This document shows, one piece after another, positions 47,001-59,662 of a DNA stretch of 64,000 nt. The DNA lies in NCBI GenBank assembly GCA_022829145.1, contig CM040758.1, positions 11,464,128-11,528,127 of the forward strand, written 5' to 3'. The notes beneath the pieces are model-generated. The model worked only from the letters and a program-made list of their open reading frames with translations. It did not search any database and had not been told where the DNA came from. The DNA is from Albula goreensis (lineage: Eukaryota > Chordata > Actinopteri > Albuliformes > Albulidae). The position numbers and the translations under genes are program-made. Numbering within the stretch: position 1 is the stretch's first letter; each line of letters starts with the position of its first letter.

Positions 47001-50000
47001 GGGGCTTCTTTTTGGGAGCAGGGTCAGAGGCAGAGTCAAGGACGGGGGGAGGGGTGTGGGAGGGGGGCAGTGCAGGCTGGTCCATTAGAGAGGTGTGGTT
47101 GGTGGCGGAGGTTGGCAGTGAGACCGGCTGGTTGACCAGATCAGACGGAGACAGCAGAGTGTGGTAGAACGGTGGAATTGGCTGCACCGGCTGCATGGAC
47201 TTTAGCGTGGGGAAAACTAAAGGACTGTGCAGCAATGGGTCCAGCCCCAGGGTGGGTGTGGGTGAGATGAGGGGCGAGGCTGTGGTGGAGTGGGCCGTGG
47301 CAGGCCGGGAGCTCCCCGTGATGAGGGGTGCAGCGGAGCGGGTGGTGGAGCGGATGAGGTCACGGTCGCGGTTGTTGCGCAGCACAGGCAGGTGCAGGCG
47401 GGGGTTTGGGTTGGCGCTGTGGCGGTTGCGGCTCCGCAGGGAGCTGAAGACCATGTTGCAGCCCTGCACGGTGCAGCGGTGCTTGATCTTCAAGTGCACG
47501 GCGTTGTAGTGGATCTTCAGTGTTCCTTTGTCGTAGAAGGTCTTGCCACATGAGTTGCAGCACACACGGCCTTTGCGCGAGGCCGTTCCCATGCGTCGCA
47601 TGCGATGTGTTTTGCAGGAGAGACCTGAGTGCATTAGGCTTCTGGGCCCAGCCTTCTGTAGCTGGTGTTGGGCATTGTGGTCACTCAGCTGGGGAGGGCT
47701 GGGGGAGGCAGGGGAGGCACTGAGGAACTCAGCCTTCGGTCTGAGTCTGTTCCCCAGGCCACCTAGGCTGGGACAGGGAGAGAGTGAGGCCTCTGACTTG
47801 CTGCTCTCTGCTTGCTCACTCTGAACAGGCAGCCCCGGCTCTCGTGTGAGCCCATTGGCTGGCAGGCCCGGCTCCCGCCCCAGCCCATTAGCAGGAATCC
47901 CTGGCTCTCGTGCGAGGCTATTGGTCGGCAGACCAAGCATGGGGGCGGAGCCAGGGTTGATGTACTGGAAAGGGAGCAAAAAGGCCAGGCTGTTTGGGAG
48001 GTTCTCAAAATGGTGGACGCTGTTTGAGCTATCGCTCTGAAGGTGGGTCATCAGGGTAGGGCTACTGCTTTCAATAAATGTCCTGATCCCAGAGTTCCCC
48101 TCAGCTGGGGGCACGGTCACCACATGCCCCTCCTGCTCCTGCAGGGCCATCAGCTCCACGATGGACTTGGTCTCCCCGAAACGGAGGAACTGCTGTAGCG
48201 TCACAACCTCCTCCTCCCGTGACATGATAGTCCAGCGGTCGAGAACCTTGCCTACAGCGTCCTGCAGCATGGCAAGCAAACAAGACAAACTCATGCAGGT
48301 GGCTGATCTACACAAACTAGACAATCAGCCTTTGAAAGGTTATGGAAAACTGAATCATTCTGTGATTCTTGTCTATGGAAAACACATCCTACAGTCCATT
48401 TGTGAGGGTACCATTTGCTAGCTGGCTTAGGGAGTGATGCTGTGTCTATTTTGGCTGTAGTCTCCACTTAATTTTCAACCTTTATCACCTTAAATCTTGA
48501 CAGTAAGCTTTCTCTTTGTCAAGAGTAAAAGTAAATAGTAGAGACCACTAGAGTACTAGCACCTTCACCATCCAAAATATTATATACTTGAAATAATGTA
48601 TCTGATACTACTTCAGAAAAACAGCTCTCAAATCACCCAAAAAATCTCTGTATATACACACAGCCCTGTTCTGCTTCCCTTAAAAAATGTTAAAAAGGAA
48701 TAATAGATTCAGTAACAAAACTGAGTAATTACACCTAGCTTAACAGCATTTCGATTACTCTGAGTATTACCAATGGGAATTGAGCAGATAAAACAAATGC
48801 GAGTCTAATGAGGATTCATCCCAGCAGTGGAAAAAGGTGTTTATTTAAGTGTTGATGGTGGCAGTGATCTTACATTACACTCACTACTGATGCTGAAAAT
48901 TAGCCATTATTGGGCTTTATGCTAAACACATACAGTGGGTATTCATCCTGCATCTAAATATTAATGAGCACATATTTCATTTAGAGCAAGTGTAAGTATA
49001 TGTGCTGCATTCAGACACTGACAATAATGATATACCAATAATGATATACTGGATGTTTCAGTGGCGTATATAAGGTCTTTGTCACTTTTGTTAACTTCAG
49101 TTTGGGACATGCCTTGAAAGGAAATCTGCGCAAAGGTGAGTAAATGCTATCCTAAAGTACTTCCTTCATGGGCAACTGCCTCACTATTAAGACATAGCCA
49201 TCATGTTCCGACTGAAGGACATTTCTACTCATTAATATTGTAAAGGCAGATTGTTTTTATTTCAATGTCAGTTACATTTGTTGTGTTGTATTCATTCACA
49301 CATTTATAGTATGGTACAGTCTAAACCAGTGTAGTATCATTCCTACTCTGTTACTGTCATATTTACACAGACGATGTCCTTATAAATTAATAGATTATCC
49401 CTGCTGCATCACCCACTAAAACAAGCATGCCCCTACAAGCACTTGAACATATGTAATTGAATTCTTAATATGGCTTTTTCCAGGCCACTACTCCACCTCA
49501 CATAAACACACACATACACACACACACTCACACAAATCTCATTAATTCCTCACCCCTGAGCTGTAATATATTACACTGTCATTATGCATCCCTTCAATAA
49601 TACTGTCTGACTGCTGTTTGTGAGGTTAATGTCAGCAATCCCATAATTACCACAGAAATCACCCACTCCACGCTATCTCATTCCCTGTGCCAATGCAGAT
49701 GAATCTTACAGAGACATATTATTCACACCGCCCATGCTTCTGGTGCTGCTGCCCTATTATATATGCTGTAAACTAGCACTGACAGGACAATAAACACATA
49801 ATGGAGCCGTCATTACGAGAGCATTGACTGAAATTAATGTACAGCAACCAAGCCTAACTGACCTGGGTCCAATTACCACAATCACAGCTAACATGCTGTT
49901 ATTGACCTGGGTCAGGTGATCTCTGTAAATGTCAATATTGAATGTCATAATGTACAGGCCTGCTTAGTTTGGGCTCATAAAGGTACTCTATCAGTTTCCA

Positions 50001-50388
50001 TTACTACATAATAACCATTATAATACCAACAACTTAATAAAGTCTTGAATATCTTGAATATACCATCATTTTCCAGATTCCACTTTGCTAATGTTTCCCA
50101 TGATTCTCCCAACAATTCAAACAAAACATTATACTGATATTTACAACATGAAGATATTTCCCAATACTATGTAATATAATATGTTTTTAAATGGCTGGCC
50201 CCAAATGTAAAATTAAACAACAAAGTTATGGAATTAGCTTTGGTGTTTTACTGTCATAATTACCTGTAATGTTTGTGTTAGTAATTTGCGCTAACCTTTG
50301 TGCTACTGAATCTCTGACATCAGGGACTTTCAAAGGGAGAGTAAGGGAATTACTTGCACAGTGTTCCACTGGCCCATGGGCATACACA

Positions 50389-50474
<86 letters not shown>

Positions 50475-52928
50475 CACACACACACACACACACACCTGAT
50501 TTCATCACATCCTACACTGTAATGAACAAAAAGCTTTGTCTGTATATAAGGTGGGACTATAGAAACCCTTTCTGAGTAATATATTTATAACTATGTTGTT
50601 TGCTAAGTCTCATGTCCTGGACTTCATTCTCAATTGTGTACATGATGTCAGTTCTGTATATAAATCCAAACTTAAATGGCTTCTGCAAAGTACTTGTTTT
50701 TATCCGTTAGCTTTCAATATGTTGGGGCTTGGCAGAGAGCAGCTTGTGCATGTTGTATGTTATTCATTGCCGTGCACATGGAGAGAATCGTAAATCCTGT
50801 CCTAATGCATGTGAATGGGACAGAGCCAGGAGGCAAGCTGAGGGGAGAGCTGAGAGCAGAGGGAGCAGCTGGGATATGGACTCACCTCAGTCTCTAACAG
50901 GATGCCCTCACCCTTGGAGTAGGACATTGGGCTTTGCTCTATATCACTTTTATAGTGTCAGTCTCTCACAGACAGATGGGAGAGGAACTCTAGAGCGGTG
51001 CATATCTCATCACCTCAAAAGGTAACAAACTCACAGACAGTGTTCACAAGCAACTTACAAAAGTCACACAGTCACACAGCACTGACGTTATCACAGTGCC
51101 AACACACAAATATATAGACAGCAATGGTAAATAAGCTGCAAATAGCAATACTCAGTAACCTTTTAAAACCATGAGCTGTCCCATTTAGCCAAATGGGTCA
51201 ATATTAGGTTTGCTTATTGGCAAACAATATGTGAGTGGTTGTTGGGGGTATTCTAATGTACTATATTTTGGCCTACAGGCCAGCTGACTGAAACATGAAT
51301 AAGCTGCACCACATTCCCTCCACATTTCACAACTCTTTGTCACTGTTTCAGGACACCGCTGTGTTACAGAGAAATATCCACATACAGTGCTGTTTAAAAA
51401 GCTGATATGATTATCTCTGTCCAAACTGTAATCATGAACAGTGTTTTACAGCGCCTCTGTATCTGACACAAATGATCAAATGTTGTCTTGGTGTCACACA
51501 CATGAGTACACATGATTTCAAAGCTGTCACCATAAAGCTGTACTTGCACAAAGATTAAAGACAATAAAAAACAGACATGATTGTTTTTATGGTTATAAGA
51601 TCACAAGCTCTCCCTGAGTGAAGGGAAATGACATGGCTTGAGAGAGTGTGTGTGTGCGTGTGTGTGTGTGTGTGTGTGTGCGTGTGTGTGCCTGTGTGGG
51701 GTGGGGTCCGCAATGTAAGCCAAATGGATGGACTGCTCACCTGTAATGCCAATGATTGCTGTTAATGGTGACAGGTATTGGGAGACTTGCTCTGAGAGAC
51801 AGTGAATTAACCCATGTGATCTACTGCTTGTCGTGTGCGTGTGCATGTGTGTGTGTGCACGGGGGTGTATATGGATGTTCTATTTTGTGTGTGTATGTGT
51901 GTGTGTGCATGGGTGTGAGTGTGTGTGTGTATATGTATGTGCGTGTGTGTGTCTGTATGTGGATGTGTGTGTGTATGTGTGTGTGCACGGGTTGTATATG
52001 GATGTGTGTGTGTGTGTGTCTTAGTGTGTGTATGTTGTGTTGTATTATGTGTATGCATGTGTGTGTGTGTGTTGTGTATGGGTGTGAGTGTGTGTATCTG
52101 TATGTGGATGTGTGTGTGTATGTGTGTGTGTGTGTGTGTCTGTATGTGGATGTGTGTGTGTATGTGTGTGTGTGTGTGTGTGAGATATACCTGTAGGATG
52201 TATCCTCGGACATAGTCTCTCAGACTCCACCCCAGGCTGTGCAGGATGTGCAGGACCTCGTCCTGTTTGAGCACGCTGAAGAGCCGGTCCAGCAGGATCT
52301 TCAGCCGCACGGGCAGTGCTTGTGTTCCGTACAGCATCAGACTGCTGATATCAAACACCACGCTGGACTGCACAATCTCCACCTGGGCCGGGTGGTACAG
52401 GTGCTGTGTGCTGAGCTTGTCCAGGGCTGGACAGGGCGGTGCACAAAACAGACAGGCAGACAGATAGACAGCGATACATGTGTGACAGAGACAATTGGAT
52501 TACTTTGTGTTTTGCAATACACATTTCATTCAAACTAATTAATAAAGACATTCCTCAAAGCCAATACATTTGGCAGAATGTCCATTACTACAATATTTTA
52601 CTTTTGAATTTGTGTCATTCTTTAGATAGGAAAGTCTGACTCTGGGCTGCACCAATGTGGAATAACTTGTAAACTGAATAAATCAAAGTTTAACCATTAA
52701 CTGTGTTGCACCAAACTTTAAACCTAGTTTGAACTTAGTTTACAACTAATACTGGTTAAACCTAACTGCTTGTCATTAACCCTGAGAGTTAAACTTGGTG
52801 ACTTAGAATGAACTGTGGGACTCACCATGGGCCACCCAGCCATGTTTGCAGTGGTCACATGTTCGCAGGTTGATTTTTCCTGGCTGGAAACACTTACATG
52901 AGCAGTTGAGCAGAGTGCAGCGGATAGC
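42955..52928 (-). CDS. bnc2: bnc2, basonuclin 2 (amino-terminal exons outside window)
   Basis: A nuclear C2H2 zinc-finger protein; the zebrafish orthologue is needed for adult pigment stripes and fins. Coding exons seen: 52826-52928, 52191-52426, 46200-48261 (with a one-base frame break near 46458) and 42955-43738. Segments in order: the CxC-rich [20 protein letters not shown], a conserved block with [20 protein letters not shown] and [24 protein letters not shown], zinc-finger pair 1 (CNSCGKTF... [14 protein letters not shown]), the nuclear-localisation-type stretch [17 protein letters not shown], an acidic region, pair 2 ([11 protein letters not shown]... [12 protein letters not shown], crossing the last intron), and pair 3 ending [10 protein letters not shown]. 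Synteny with psip1 and close similarity to human BNC2 favour bnc2 over bnc1. Confidence 0.93.
44048..44103. repeat. (GA)n microsatellite
   Basis: A run of GAGAGA with two interruptions in the bnc2 last intron. Confidence 0.9.
44584..44790 (-). mobile_element. tRNA-derived SINE remnant, bnc2 last intron
   Basis: Read on the minus strand: AGCTGGACTTGTAACTCAGA then GGTTGCAGATTTAATTCCCA, a decayed tRNA-like head. It is followed by CACTGTTGTTTTACCCT and ATTGCTTCAGTGAAAATGTC with CAGCTGCATAAA, the typical body of a widespread fish SINE. No intact A or B box remains. It lies in the bnc2 intron 43739-46199. Confidence 0.6.
46200..48261 (-). CDS. bnc2: bnc2 large exon (zinc-finger pairs 1 and 2) with internal frame break
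   Basis: The exon starts after CTGCAG with [10 protein letters not shown] (phase 0) and ends GACAG|GTGAGT, splitting an Arg codon completed by the next exon (AG+G). It is 2,062 nt, one less than the 2,063 (2 mod 3) required by those phases. The frame is lost at the GGG run 46457-46459: upstream reads SIKEELSDP, while [13 protein letters not shown], which matches the family, is in the next frame. In the first frame translation would run on to a stop at 46294, before zinc-finger pair 2. A missing base in that short homopolymer is the simplest explanation. Confidence 0.85.
47824..47922 (-). repeat. bnc2: In-frame 33-bp coding repeat in bnc2 (3 copies of 11 residues)
   Basis: Units 47922-47890, 47889-47857 and 47856-47824 encode [22 protein letters not shown] and [11 protein letters not shown]. 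It lies in the disordered region between the FLRFGETKS block and zinc-finger pair 1. Human BNC2 has only one comparable segment as I remember it, so this looks like a local expansion that keeps frame. Confidence 0.9.
50380..50496. repeat. (CA)n microsatellite, about 117 bp
   Basis: An almost pure CA run with ACACATACAC and ACATGCAC interruptions near its ends, in a bnc2 intron. It explains the His/Thr- and Cys/Val-repeat frames in this interval. Confidence 0.97.
51644..51692. repeat. (TG)n microsatellite
   Basis: An interrupted TG run (GTGTGTGTGC units) of about 49 bp in the bnc2 intron. Confidence 0.95.
51834..52182. repeat. Long interrupted (TG)n tract directly downstream of a bnc2 donor
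   Basis: About 350 bp of TG repeat on the plus strand, interrupted by TATG, TGGATG and GGGTG units with higher-order repetition of GTCTGTATGTGGATGTG. On the bnc2 strand it is a CA-rich tract that starts about 9 nt after the 5' splice site at 52190. It creates several long low-complexity frames, none of them genes. Confidence 0.95.
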
Positions 52929-55900
52929 CTAGAGAGATACAGAGATAAACACATGAGTGACATAGCTCTGCTGCACACTCTCAAAAAGCACAGGTAACCC
53001 TCATTGCAGAGGAGCACAGCTGGACTGTCCAAGCACAGGTAACCTGTACTACAATGCTACACCATCATTCAGCCAAGCCACCGGTAACCTATGCTACACC
53101 TCAGATGTTCAAATGTGAAATTGTATTTTCACATGGGTAAATTTTAGGTTCCACATGGCATTACTACCTTTTTCGCATACAAAATAGCTGAAAACCACAT
53201 GTCTGAAAATGGTCATATTTTGTTATATTGTCAAATTTTCACATCTGTTTTCTTGTAAGGAGCACAGATAACCTGAGCTACAGCCACACAGTACTACTGA
53301 GCGCAGGTTGCTTGCACCACAATGAAACACAGTCATGCTGTCAAAGCATACATAATGCTTCAAATGTAAATAAGAGGATTTATCAGTAACTTAAAAAAGC
53401 ATATACAAGCCTGAAGAGAATAAATAAGAATAGAGTGTAGCATTCTCTACAGGCTGCTTTCTGTGATTCAATAGTTTATCTGAATCTTCTCATGACTTTG
53501 CTCAATAATAAAGGGAAGATCCCATAAATGATCATAAAATGAATAAACCATTGGAACACTAACTGTTCTGGAGAAGCTTTCATTCCTCAACCAAGGAATT
53601 TAGCTAGGAGCTAAAACCAAAAACTTCAAGAGGTCTGATGCTACATGTCCAGACTACTTGGGGCCACTTGTTCCAATAGAGCATATCAATTGATTCTTTT
53701 GAAATCAATACATTAGTAAAAATCATCTGTAAGTAGACATTATGTCATTTTACTGGCTGTTATGGCAGTTTTATTGTATAAAAGGCACCCTGGTGGGCTG
53801 GAACTATCTGCCAGTGCTGAAGCCAAAAATAGCAGGATAAATGTACAAAAGCCTGCAGACCATAAGAGTAGAAAGGATAAAATAAAACATTAAGTCACAG
53901 ACATACCCACCCACCCCCTCTGCAGTATATTAAACGGATTCTTCGGTTAAGCATCAATAGCAGCGATGAAAATAATTTAAGCTAGAGAACATTTTTTCCA
54001 CCAAAAAGACACAAAGCTTGTTGCCAGTATGCAAACCTAACACTGACCCACTGCCACAAACACACAATTCATTGTTTTCTCCTCTTCCATGGTTGTACAA
54101 AATATCAAGGCTTTATGACCTTTTATATTAGTGTTAAAACCCATTTCATCTTCGATTATTCATAATACAGTTGTAAAAATGATGGTACCTAATTCAAATA
54201 CCTTTTCCAAATTAATGTTCAGGTAGTGAATGAAAACTATGCACCTGGGTAAATTTAGGGTAAAAGGTGTGTGAAAAGCAGAGGATACAACTGATTTGGC
54301 TCCTCCATTAATTATGCTAATACAATCCCAGCATGCACAGGGTGGTGCTACACATCAGTGGCTAAAGCAAGTTTCCCTTTTCAGTATAAAAGGCTTTGAG
54401 ATCATGAGATGAAAGGTGCAGTGTAAGTGCAATCTATTATCATTATCATTAAAACCATTTAGACGCATTGAATTGTAAGTGTTTGGCACCATTTAAAAAC
54501 CCTTTTGGAAAGCCTGATTACCAATGCTGGTATTGAAATTTACATGTAATCCCAGATCATGCAAATTAGGGCCCCATAAAACAGAAGTATCCCACACTTA
54601 TACCTTATGAGTGTAGTCATATTTCAGGCTGTCGTACGCTGATCTGGGATTACATCATGGATTACATGAGTCAGGAAGCACTTCCTATGCCAGTCTGTTT
54701 GTGTAAAATAAAACACGGCTGCCTAATAAGGAGATAAACGTCATCCTGCTCCCACCCCAACACCCCCCCACAGTCGCCACTACCTCAAACGCAGTAATGG
54801 GCCATTAAAGCTGACTGCTGTTCATCTCTTAGCTGGAAGTGGACCTCACATTTTCCTGTGCTGCACAAAAATTTAGCGAAGGCATGTCACATGTGCTTTT
54901 GAAGTTTGACTGTTTCATGACAATGGCTGATGTTACTGTATAAGCAAAAGGCTACATACATATTCTTTATTTTGCTATTGGAGAACTGATGCAGTTTTAC
55001 TGTCTTTTAGTTACTTCTGTCAATCTACATTCCTTGGTGGACAATGTGACTATTTATAACAAAAGAGTGAAATGTCTTGTTTCATGCTTTGTGTCCTCTT
55101 TAGAGGTTGTGTTTATCACTCCATAAATCTGTAACGTACTGATCCATAGTTCTATAACCTATAAAATACATGCACTTTTGTTTTGAAGATGTGTCAGATG
55201 GCAAAATAGGAAGAAATTTATTTAATAGAAGTCATTCAATGTAAACAATATTTTACCACAGAGCACCATCCTTCTGTATGTTCAATCCTTACTCAGAGGA
55301 GAGCTCTTCTGACCCAGTGTGTCCAGGATCAGGTTGGATAAAACTGATAGCCTATATGAGTGGGTGCTAACAATGGGCTGTGTGATTGGATGCTAAAAAG
55401 AGGCTATATGTTTGGAGGCGGTTTGATTAGATGCTGCTAACAGGTTGTTTCATTGGACACTATCAAAAGATGTTGTTTGTTCAAATGGTAAGAAGCCTCT
55501 CACAACAAATACTACTGCTCACCTATTCTCTACAAAGCCAAGAAAGAATTATATCATTGTCTTCTCCCCTTCATATCTGATGCAAACATTCAAGGAACCT
55601 CTAGGTCTCACATTCAGCATCAATGAAAACACATTATAACCAAACCTCATTTATAATATGCAACTGCACAAATCAGTTTGTACAAAAAGATATGTGAGAT
55701 ATAGCAGCAGCCATGTGCAACAATACACATGCATTCAGTGGAATTCACCTGCAGCTTTCTCTCTAGAGTTTGTACACACAATGTTTAGATACCACTGTCC
55801 ACACTTAGCTAAATGAAATGTGTTATGGCTTCCTCCATCAAATAGTATTTCATATTTGATATCTTGTCCCAAAAAACTGTTAAATACAGGATCTGAAGAC

Positions 55901-56573
55901 TGGTGCAGGTGAATGTGTTAGATGTTGCAACAAAGAGGTGTGATTTCAAATCCAGCAGCATTGGGTCTGCATTTCATCAAGCAGGGTACAAAGACAATGT
56001 GTGAGAGACATGGCCACCTGAATTCTACATTTCAGAAAACAAAGTTGTATATCTGTGAATGAAATATGGTAATAATCATGTGTGCTTTCAGGAAAGTGCC
56101 TCAGTTGCAGTGTGTCACAGTTCTGCCATGTCTACTGCTTGCCACCCTTCACATACTCAAACATGTTCAAGCTGAGAAATACAGTTTTAAATCCAAATCT
56201 ATGACAAGACTGAACACTTGGTGCAACCATTTTCTTGCAAGATTACAAATCAATGATAATAATTATAAACAGTAGCATTTGTGCCATTGCTCACAAACCA
56301 TGACAGCTCCAGGTGTGTTTGCCTGCATATAGACCATTAATGATTGATTACAAACAAACAAGCAATAGTGTTAGTTGTATACATTCTTATGTTAACCTTT
56401 AGCCACAGTACCTCTTTCTGCATAGCAAATCCTTTTCGGACACCTGCCACTCCGCTTTGCAGGAACATTTTCTTAGCCTCTGTCCTCCAGCAGTGCACAT
56501 ATGCCCTATAGACACTCTACAGCGGAAGCCTGAATTCCAACGGGGACAGGGCAGTGTCTGTCCCATTACTGTC

Positions 56574-56578
<5 letters not shown>

Positions 56579-56614
<36 letters not shown>
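56579..56614. repeat. (TG)n microsatellite
   Basis: A pure GTGTGT run with one GGG interruption, followed to 56,785 by looser TG-rich sequence with a second short run at 56,755-56,783. Confidence 0.9.
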
Positions 56615-56617
<3 letters not shown>

Positions 56618-57046
56618 TGTACTTTTGTGTATAAGTATAAATGTGTCTATGAAGGCATATGTGTGTGTAAGTGCATGCATGAGTGTGTGTTTGTATATTT
56701 AGTATGTGACAAAGTGTGTGAGTGTAAAATTGTATTTGTGACTGTGACAATGTGAGTGTGTGTGTATGTGTGTGTGTGTGTGATTGTATGTGACAGAGCA
56801 AAGAAAAGTCCACTCAGGCGTCATCTTTATCAGTCTTACAAAGTTCACAGATAGGTGGCTGCAGTGGAGGCGAGACAGATACAGTGTCACAGGTCAGAGC
56901 GTAGGGACACGTTATGACAGAGTGACTTTCAGCAAGTGCCACACACTTCACCCCCTTTCCCAACCTCTGTTATCCCTTATCCCTATCCCTAGCCATGACC
57001 ATAACCACAGTCCTTCCAAACAGGGTGCCATCTAAGAGGGGCTATA

Positions 57047-57200
57047 CACTACAACCACTCTAACCCTAACACTAACCCCAACCCTTCCTAGCCAAATCCC
57101 CTCTTCCTGCCTAAATGTACAACCCCCTAACCCTAACCACAAGCCCCTCCAACTCAAATGCTCTATCCTGCTGCACATAATAACTCCCCTGATTCTAACT
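57047..57200. repeat. Degenerate (CCCTAA)n-like tract
   Basis: Scattered CTAACCCTAAC and CCCTAACCCTAACC units mixed with AACCCC-rich sequence. It looks like an interstitial, decayed telomere-type repeat or simply C-rich low-complexity sequence. Only a few perfect hexamers remain. Confidence 0.5.
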
Positions 57201-57216
57201 ACAACCCCCAACCTGC

Positions 57217-57452
57217 TACACTCGAAGAAGTAAAAATTCTTCCTAGAACCTATAAAGGTTCTACATGTGTCCTGCTGGGGGAACCCTTAAAGGTTCGTCT
57301 TAGACACTGATATCTTTAAGGGGTTCTTTGTGTAACCTTCAGAATCAGGTTCAACAGAGATCTTTTGAGCAATATCCATATCAAAGAACCTGTAAGGGTT
57401 CTCCAAGTGGGAAAAACAAAGGACCCATAAGGACCCATGATTTCTAAGTGTA
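57217..57452. mobile_element. MITE-like element rich in GGTTCT/AGAACC motifs
   Basis: About 236 bp. The left end is TACACTCGAAGAAGTAAA and the right end is TTTCTAAGTGTA, an imperfect inverse. Inside are alternating AGAACC, AAAGGTTC and GGGTTCT motifs that let the strand fold on itself. Non-autonomous DNA elements of this composition are common in teleosts. No coding capacity; a TA target duplication is possible but unproven. Confidence 0.6.
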
Positions 57453-58649
57453 CATATAACAACATCCAAACTTTCTAAGCACTACAACCCCTCAACCTGC
57501 CAGAGTCTTCACCTCCCAAACACACATATACCCACAAGACATACATTCACTTAAGGTTGAACATGACAGCATGTTTATTAAGTGGAAGAGTTGGACCCAG
57601 ATCACTCTTATTGCATTACTAAAGATTTTAAAAGCTGTATGATTCCCTCTGACAGTTCATAAAGGAACTTCATGTTGGGATATTACATAATTGAGGGTCT
57701 GTTTTATTTTTAATGGAAACCCTGGTGGCAGTAGCCAATGGAAAGCTTGACAGCACATGCTCCACAAAAACACAAATAAAAACATACAATATAGATCCAC
57801 TTGGTGAATATTCAAACAAAACAGAAAATATCAATCAATACTGCAACTTTTTCTTCCTCTAAGATCTTTTCCTTCTTCTAAAACCCATCGGGGTAGAAGT
57901 GGATTAGGTTGTGAATTGTAACTAAATGGTAAATTCTGAGATGGGATGCATGAAATTGAGACTCTAAAGTTGCACTCAATATAGATTATGGTCTAAACAT
58001 AAAAACAGTTGCATGTCTTTTTCTTTTAAATAATTTCTCACAGGGGTGACTTCTTTACTAACCCAGGGAGAAATATGAAAGAAAAATATATACCTTGACA
58101 CCATTTAGAATCCTTGTAAAATGTATTTTATGCAGTCTTGGTTCATCCAATTAGAATTTCCTTTTGAATTATGGCAAGGTTATACTTAGCAGGCAAAGAA
58201 AATTGTATATTGTGTTTTTATTTTCATATTGGCACAAATTGAGAACTCATAGCAAAGAATTGGACTGGAGTGTTTCTGTTTCATTTGGCAGAATTATAAA
58301 TACAAAACAACTTGAACGAAATAGCAAACTATTATTGCATTTTCCAGATGATGTGCTACTTTGTGTTTTGGAGTGGATATGCTGAATTCATAAAGATCAA
58401 AAAATTATATAATCATTACAAATTTCTTCAACAGAATCTTCAAAAGAATTGTGGGCTATACACTAATCACAAATAATAAATAATAGTAATAACAGAGTAT
58501 TGATCATATTATCATTCTATAATATAGAAGGACAGAGGTAATAAGCAAAATGCACCTTTTTGTTGGAAGAATTTTTACACAATAAAAAAATTCTGCTCAG
58601 AAGCTGCTGTACTTTATTCTTCATGCAGTGCTGTGAAGTTGGAGCACAG

Positions 58650-58858
58650 TCTGTGCTGTTTGTGATTTATGACAAACATAACGTGACACAGCCTGTGCTA
58701 TGTGAACCACAGTGTGACACAGCCTGTGCTAATTATGACAAACACAGTGTGACACAGCCAGTGCTAACTCTGTGAAACACAGCCTGTGCTAACTATGTGA
58801 AACACAGTGTGACACAGCCTGTGCTAACTATGTGAAACACAGTGTGACACAGCCTTTC
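58650..58858. repeat. Minisatellite with GTGACACAGCCTGTGCTAA core
   Basis: Six or so tandem units of about 33 bp combining GTGTGACACAGCCTGTGCTAA with CTATGTGAAACACA, with deletions in some copies (a shorter unit near 58,770). Intronic in bnc2. Confidence 0.85.
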
Positions 58859-59310
58859 CTCCTGACTTGGGGAGCCACAGAGAGCCTCTCTTTGCCATTA
58901 CAGAGCAGTGATGCCTAGCGTTAGCCCTTGGTGAGTGGGGGTGTGTGCAGTGGACCAGCTCAACCGCGGCTGCTGCATGACATGCAGATAAGCATTCAGC
59001 CCTGGTCTCTTCACTAATTGGTGTTGCCACAAGTCTCACTGTGGCCTGAGGTAATTAATTAGAATGTCAGTGAAGCTGAAATTTTCAATCAGGATCTGGT
59101 AATCCAAAAAAAAAAAAAAAAACTGCAGTCATTACACATAATATACCTGACAGTAATCTATTCGGTCTTACTTTTAGCCCATCTCTACTGCATTCAAATA
59201 ACTCTAGTAAAAATCACTCTTTTTCAACAGGATCTTATTTTAAAAAGGCATATGCAACAATTGACAAAAATGTAAAATTAATGTCACAAATAATAAGAAT
59301 CATAACAACA

Positions 59311-59325
59311 AACAACAACAACAAC

Positions 59326-59359
<34 letters not shown>

Positions 59360-59360
59360 T
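59311..59360. repeat. (AAC)n/(AAT)n trinucleotide microsatellite
   Basis: ACAACAACAACA runs directly into AATAATAATAAT, giving a poly-Asn frame on the plus strand that is not a gene. Confidence 0.95.
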
Positions 59361-59550
59361 AGTAATAAAAAAACACATAACATATCTATCCCTCCACTCT
59401 CCAGTGTGCACAGTCTGTAGGTCGCTCTCTCAACAAAGCACACAAACTGCAGGTCTCCCTAACTCCACAGCACACAGGCAATGTATGCATTTTTCAGATA
59501 CACATCTTTGCACAGGCCATGTTTCTTTAAAGGAAAATCTACTTTCCAAA

Positions 59551-59662
<112 letters not shown>

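Larger units (their letters stand above)
48262..52190. other. bnc2 intron between the GYILQ exon and the large exon
   Basis: A 3.9-kb intron bounded by donor CAG|GTATAT at 52190 and acceptor CTGCAG at 48262. It contains three large CA/TG microsatellite tracts (separate entries). No recognisable exon is seen. Confidence 0.8.

Noticed and set aside
46543-47088. 181-codon plus-strand frame
   Set aside because: Antisense shadow of the GC-rich bnc2 large exon, whose frame on the other strand is the conserved one.
51756-52382. Cys/Val- and His/Thr-rich frames of up to 191 codons
   Set aside because: Derived from the TG/CA tract; only the end of the 191-codon minus frame (52191-52382) is real bnc2 exon.
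56399-56680. Possible upstream bnc2 exon (KCSCKAEWQVSEKDLLCRKR before a GTACTG donor)
   Set aside because: The sequence does not match any bnc2 amino-terminal segment I can recall, phase to exon 52826-52928 is unsupported, and the frame runs into a TG repeat.
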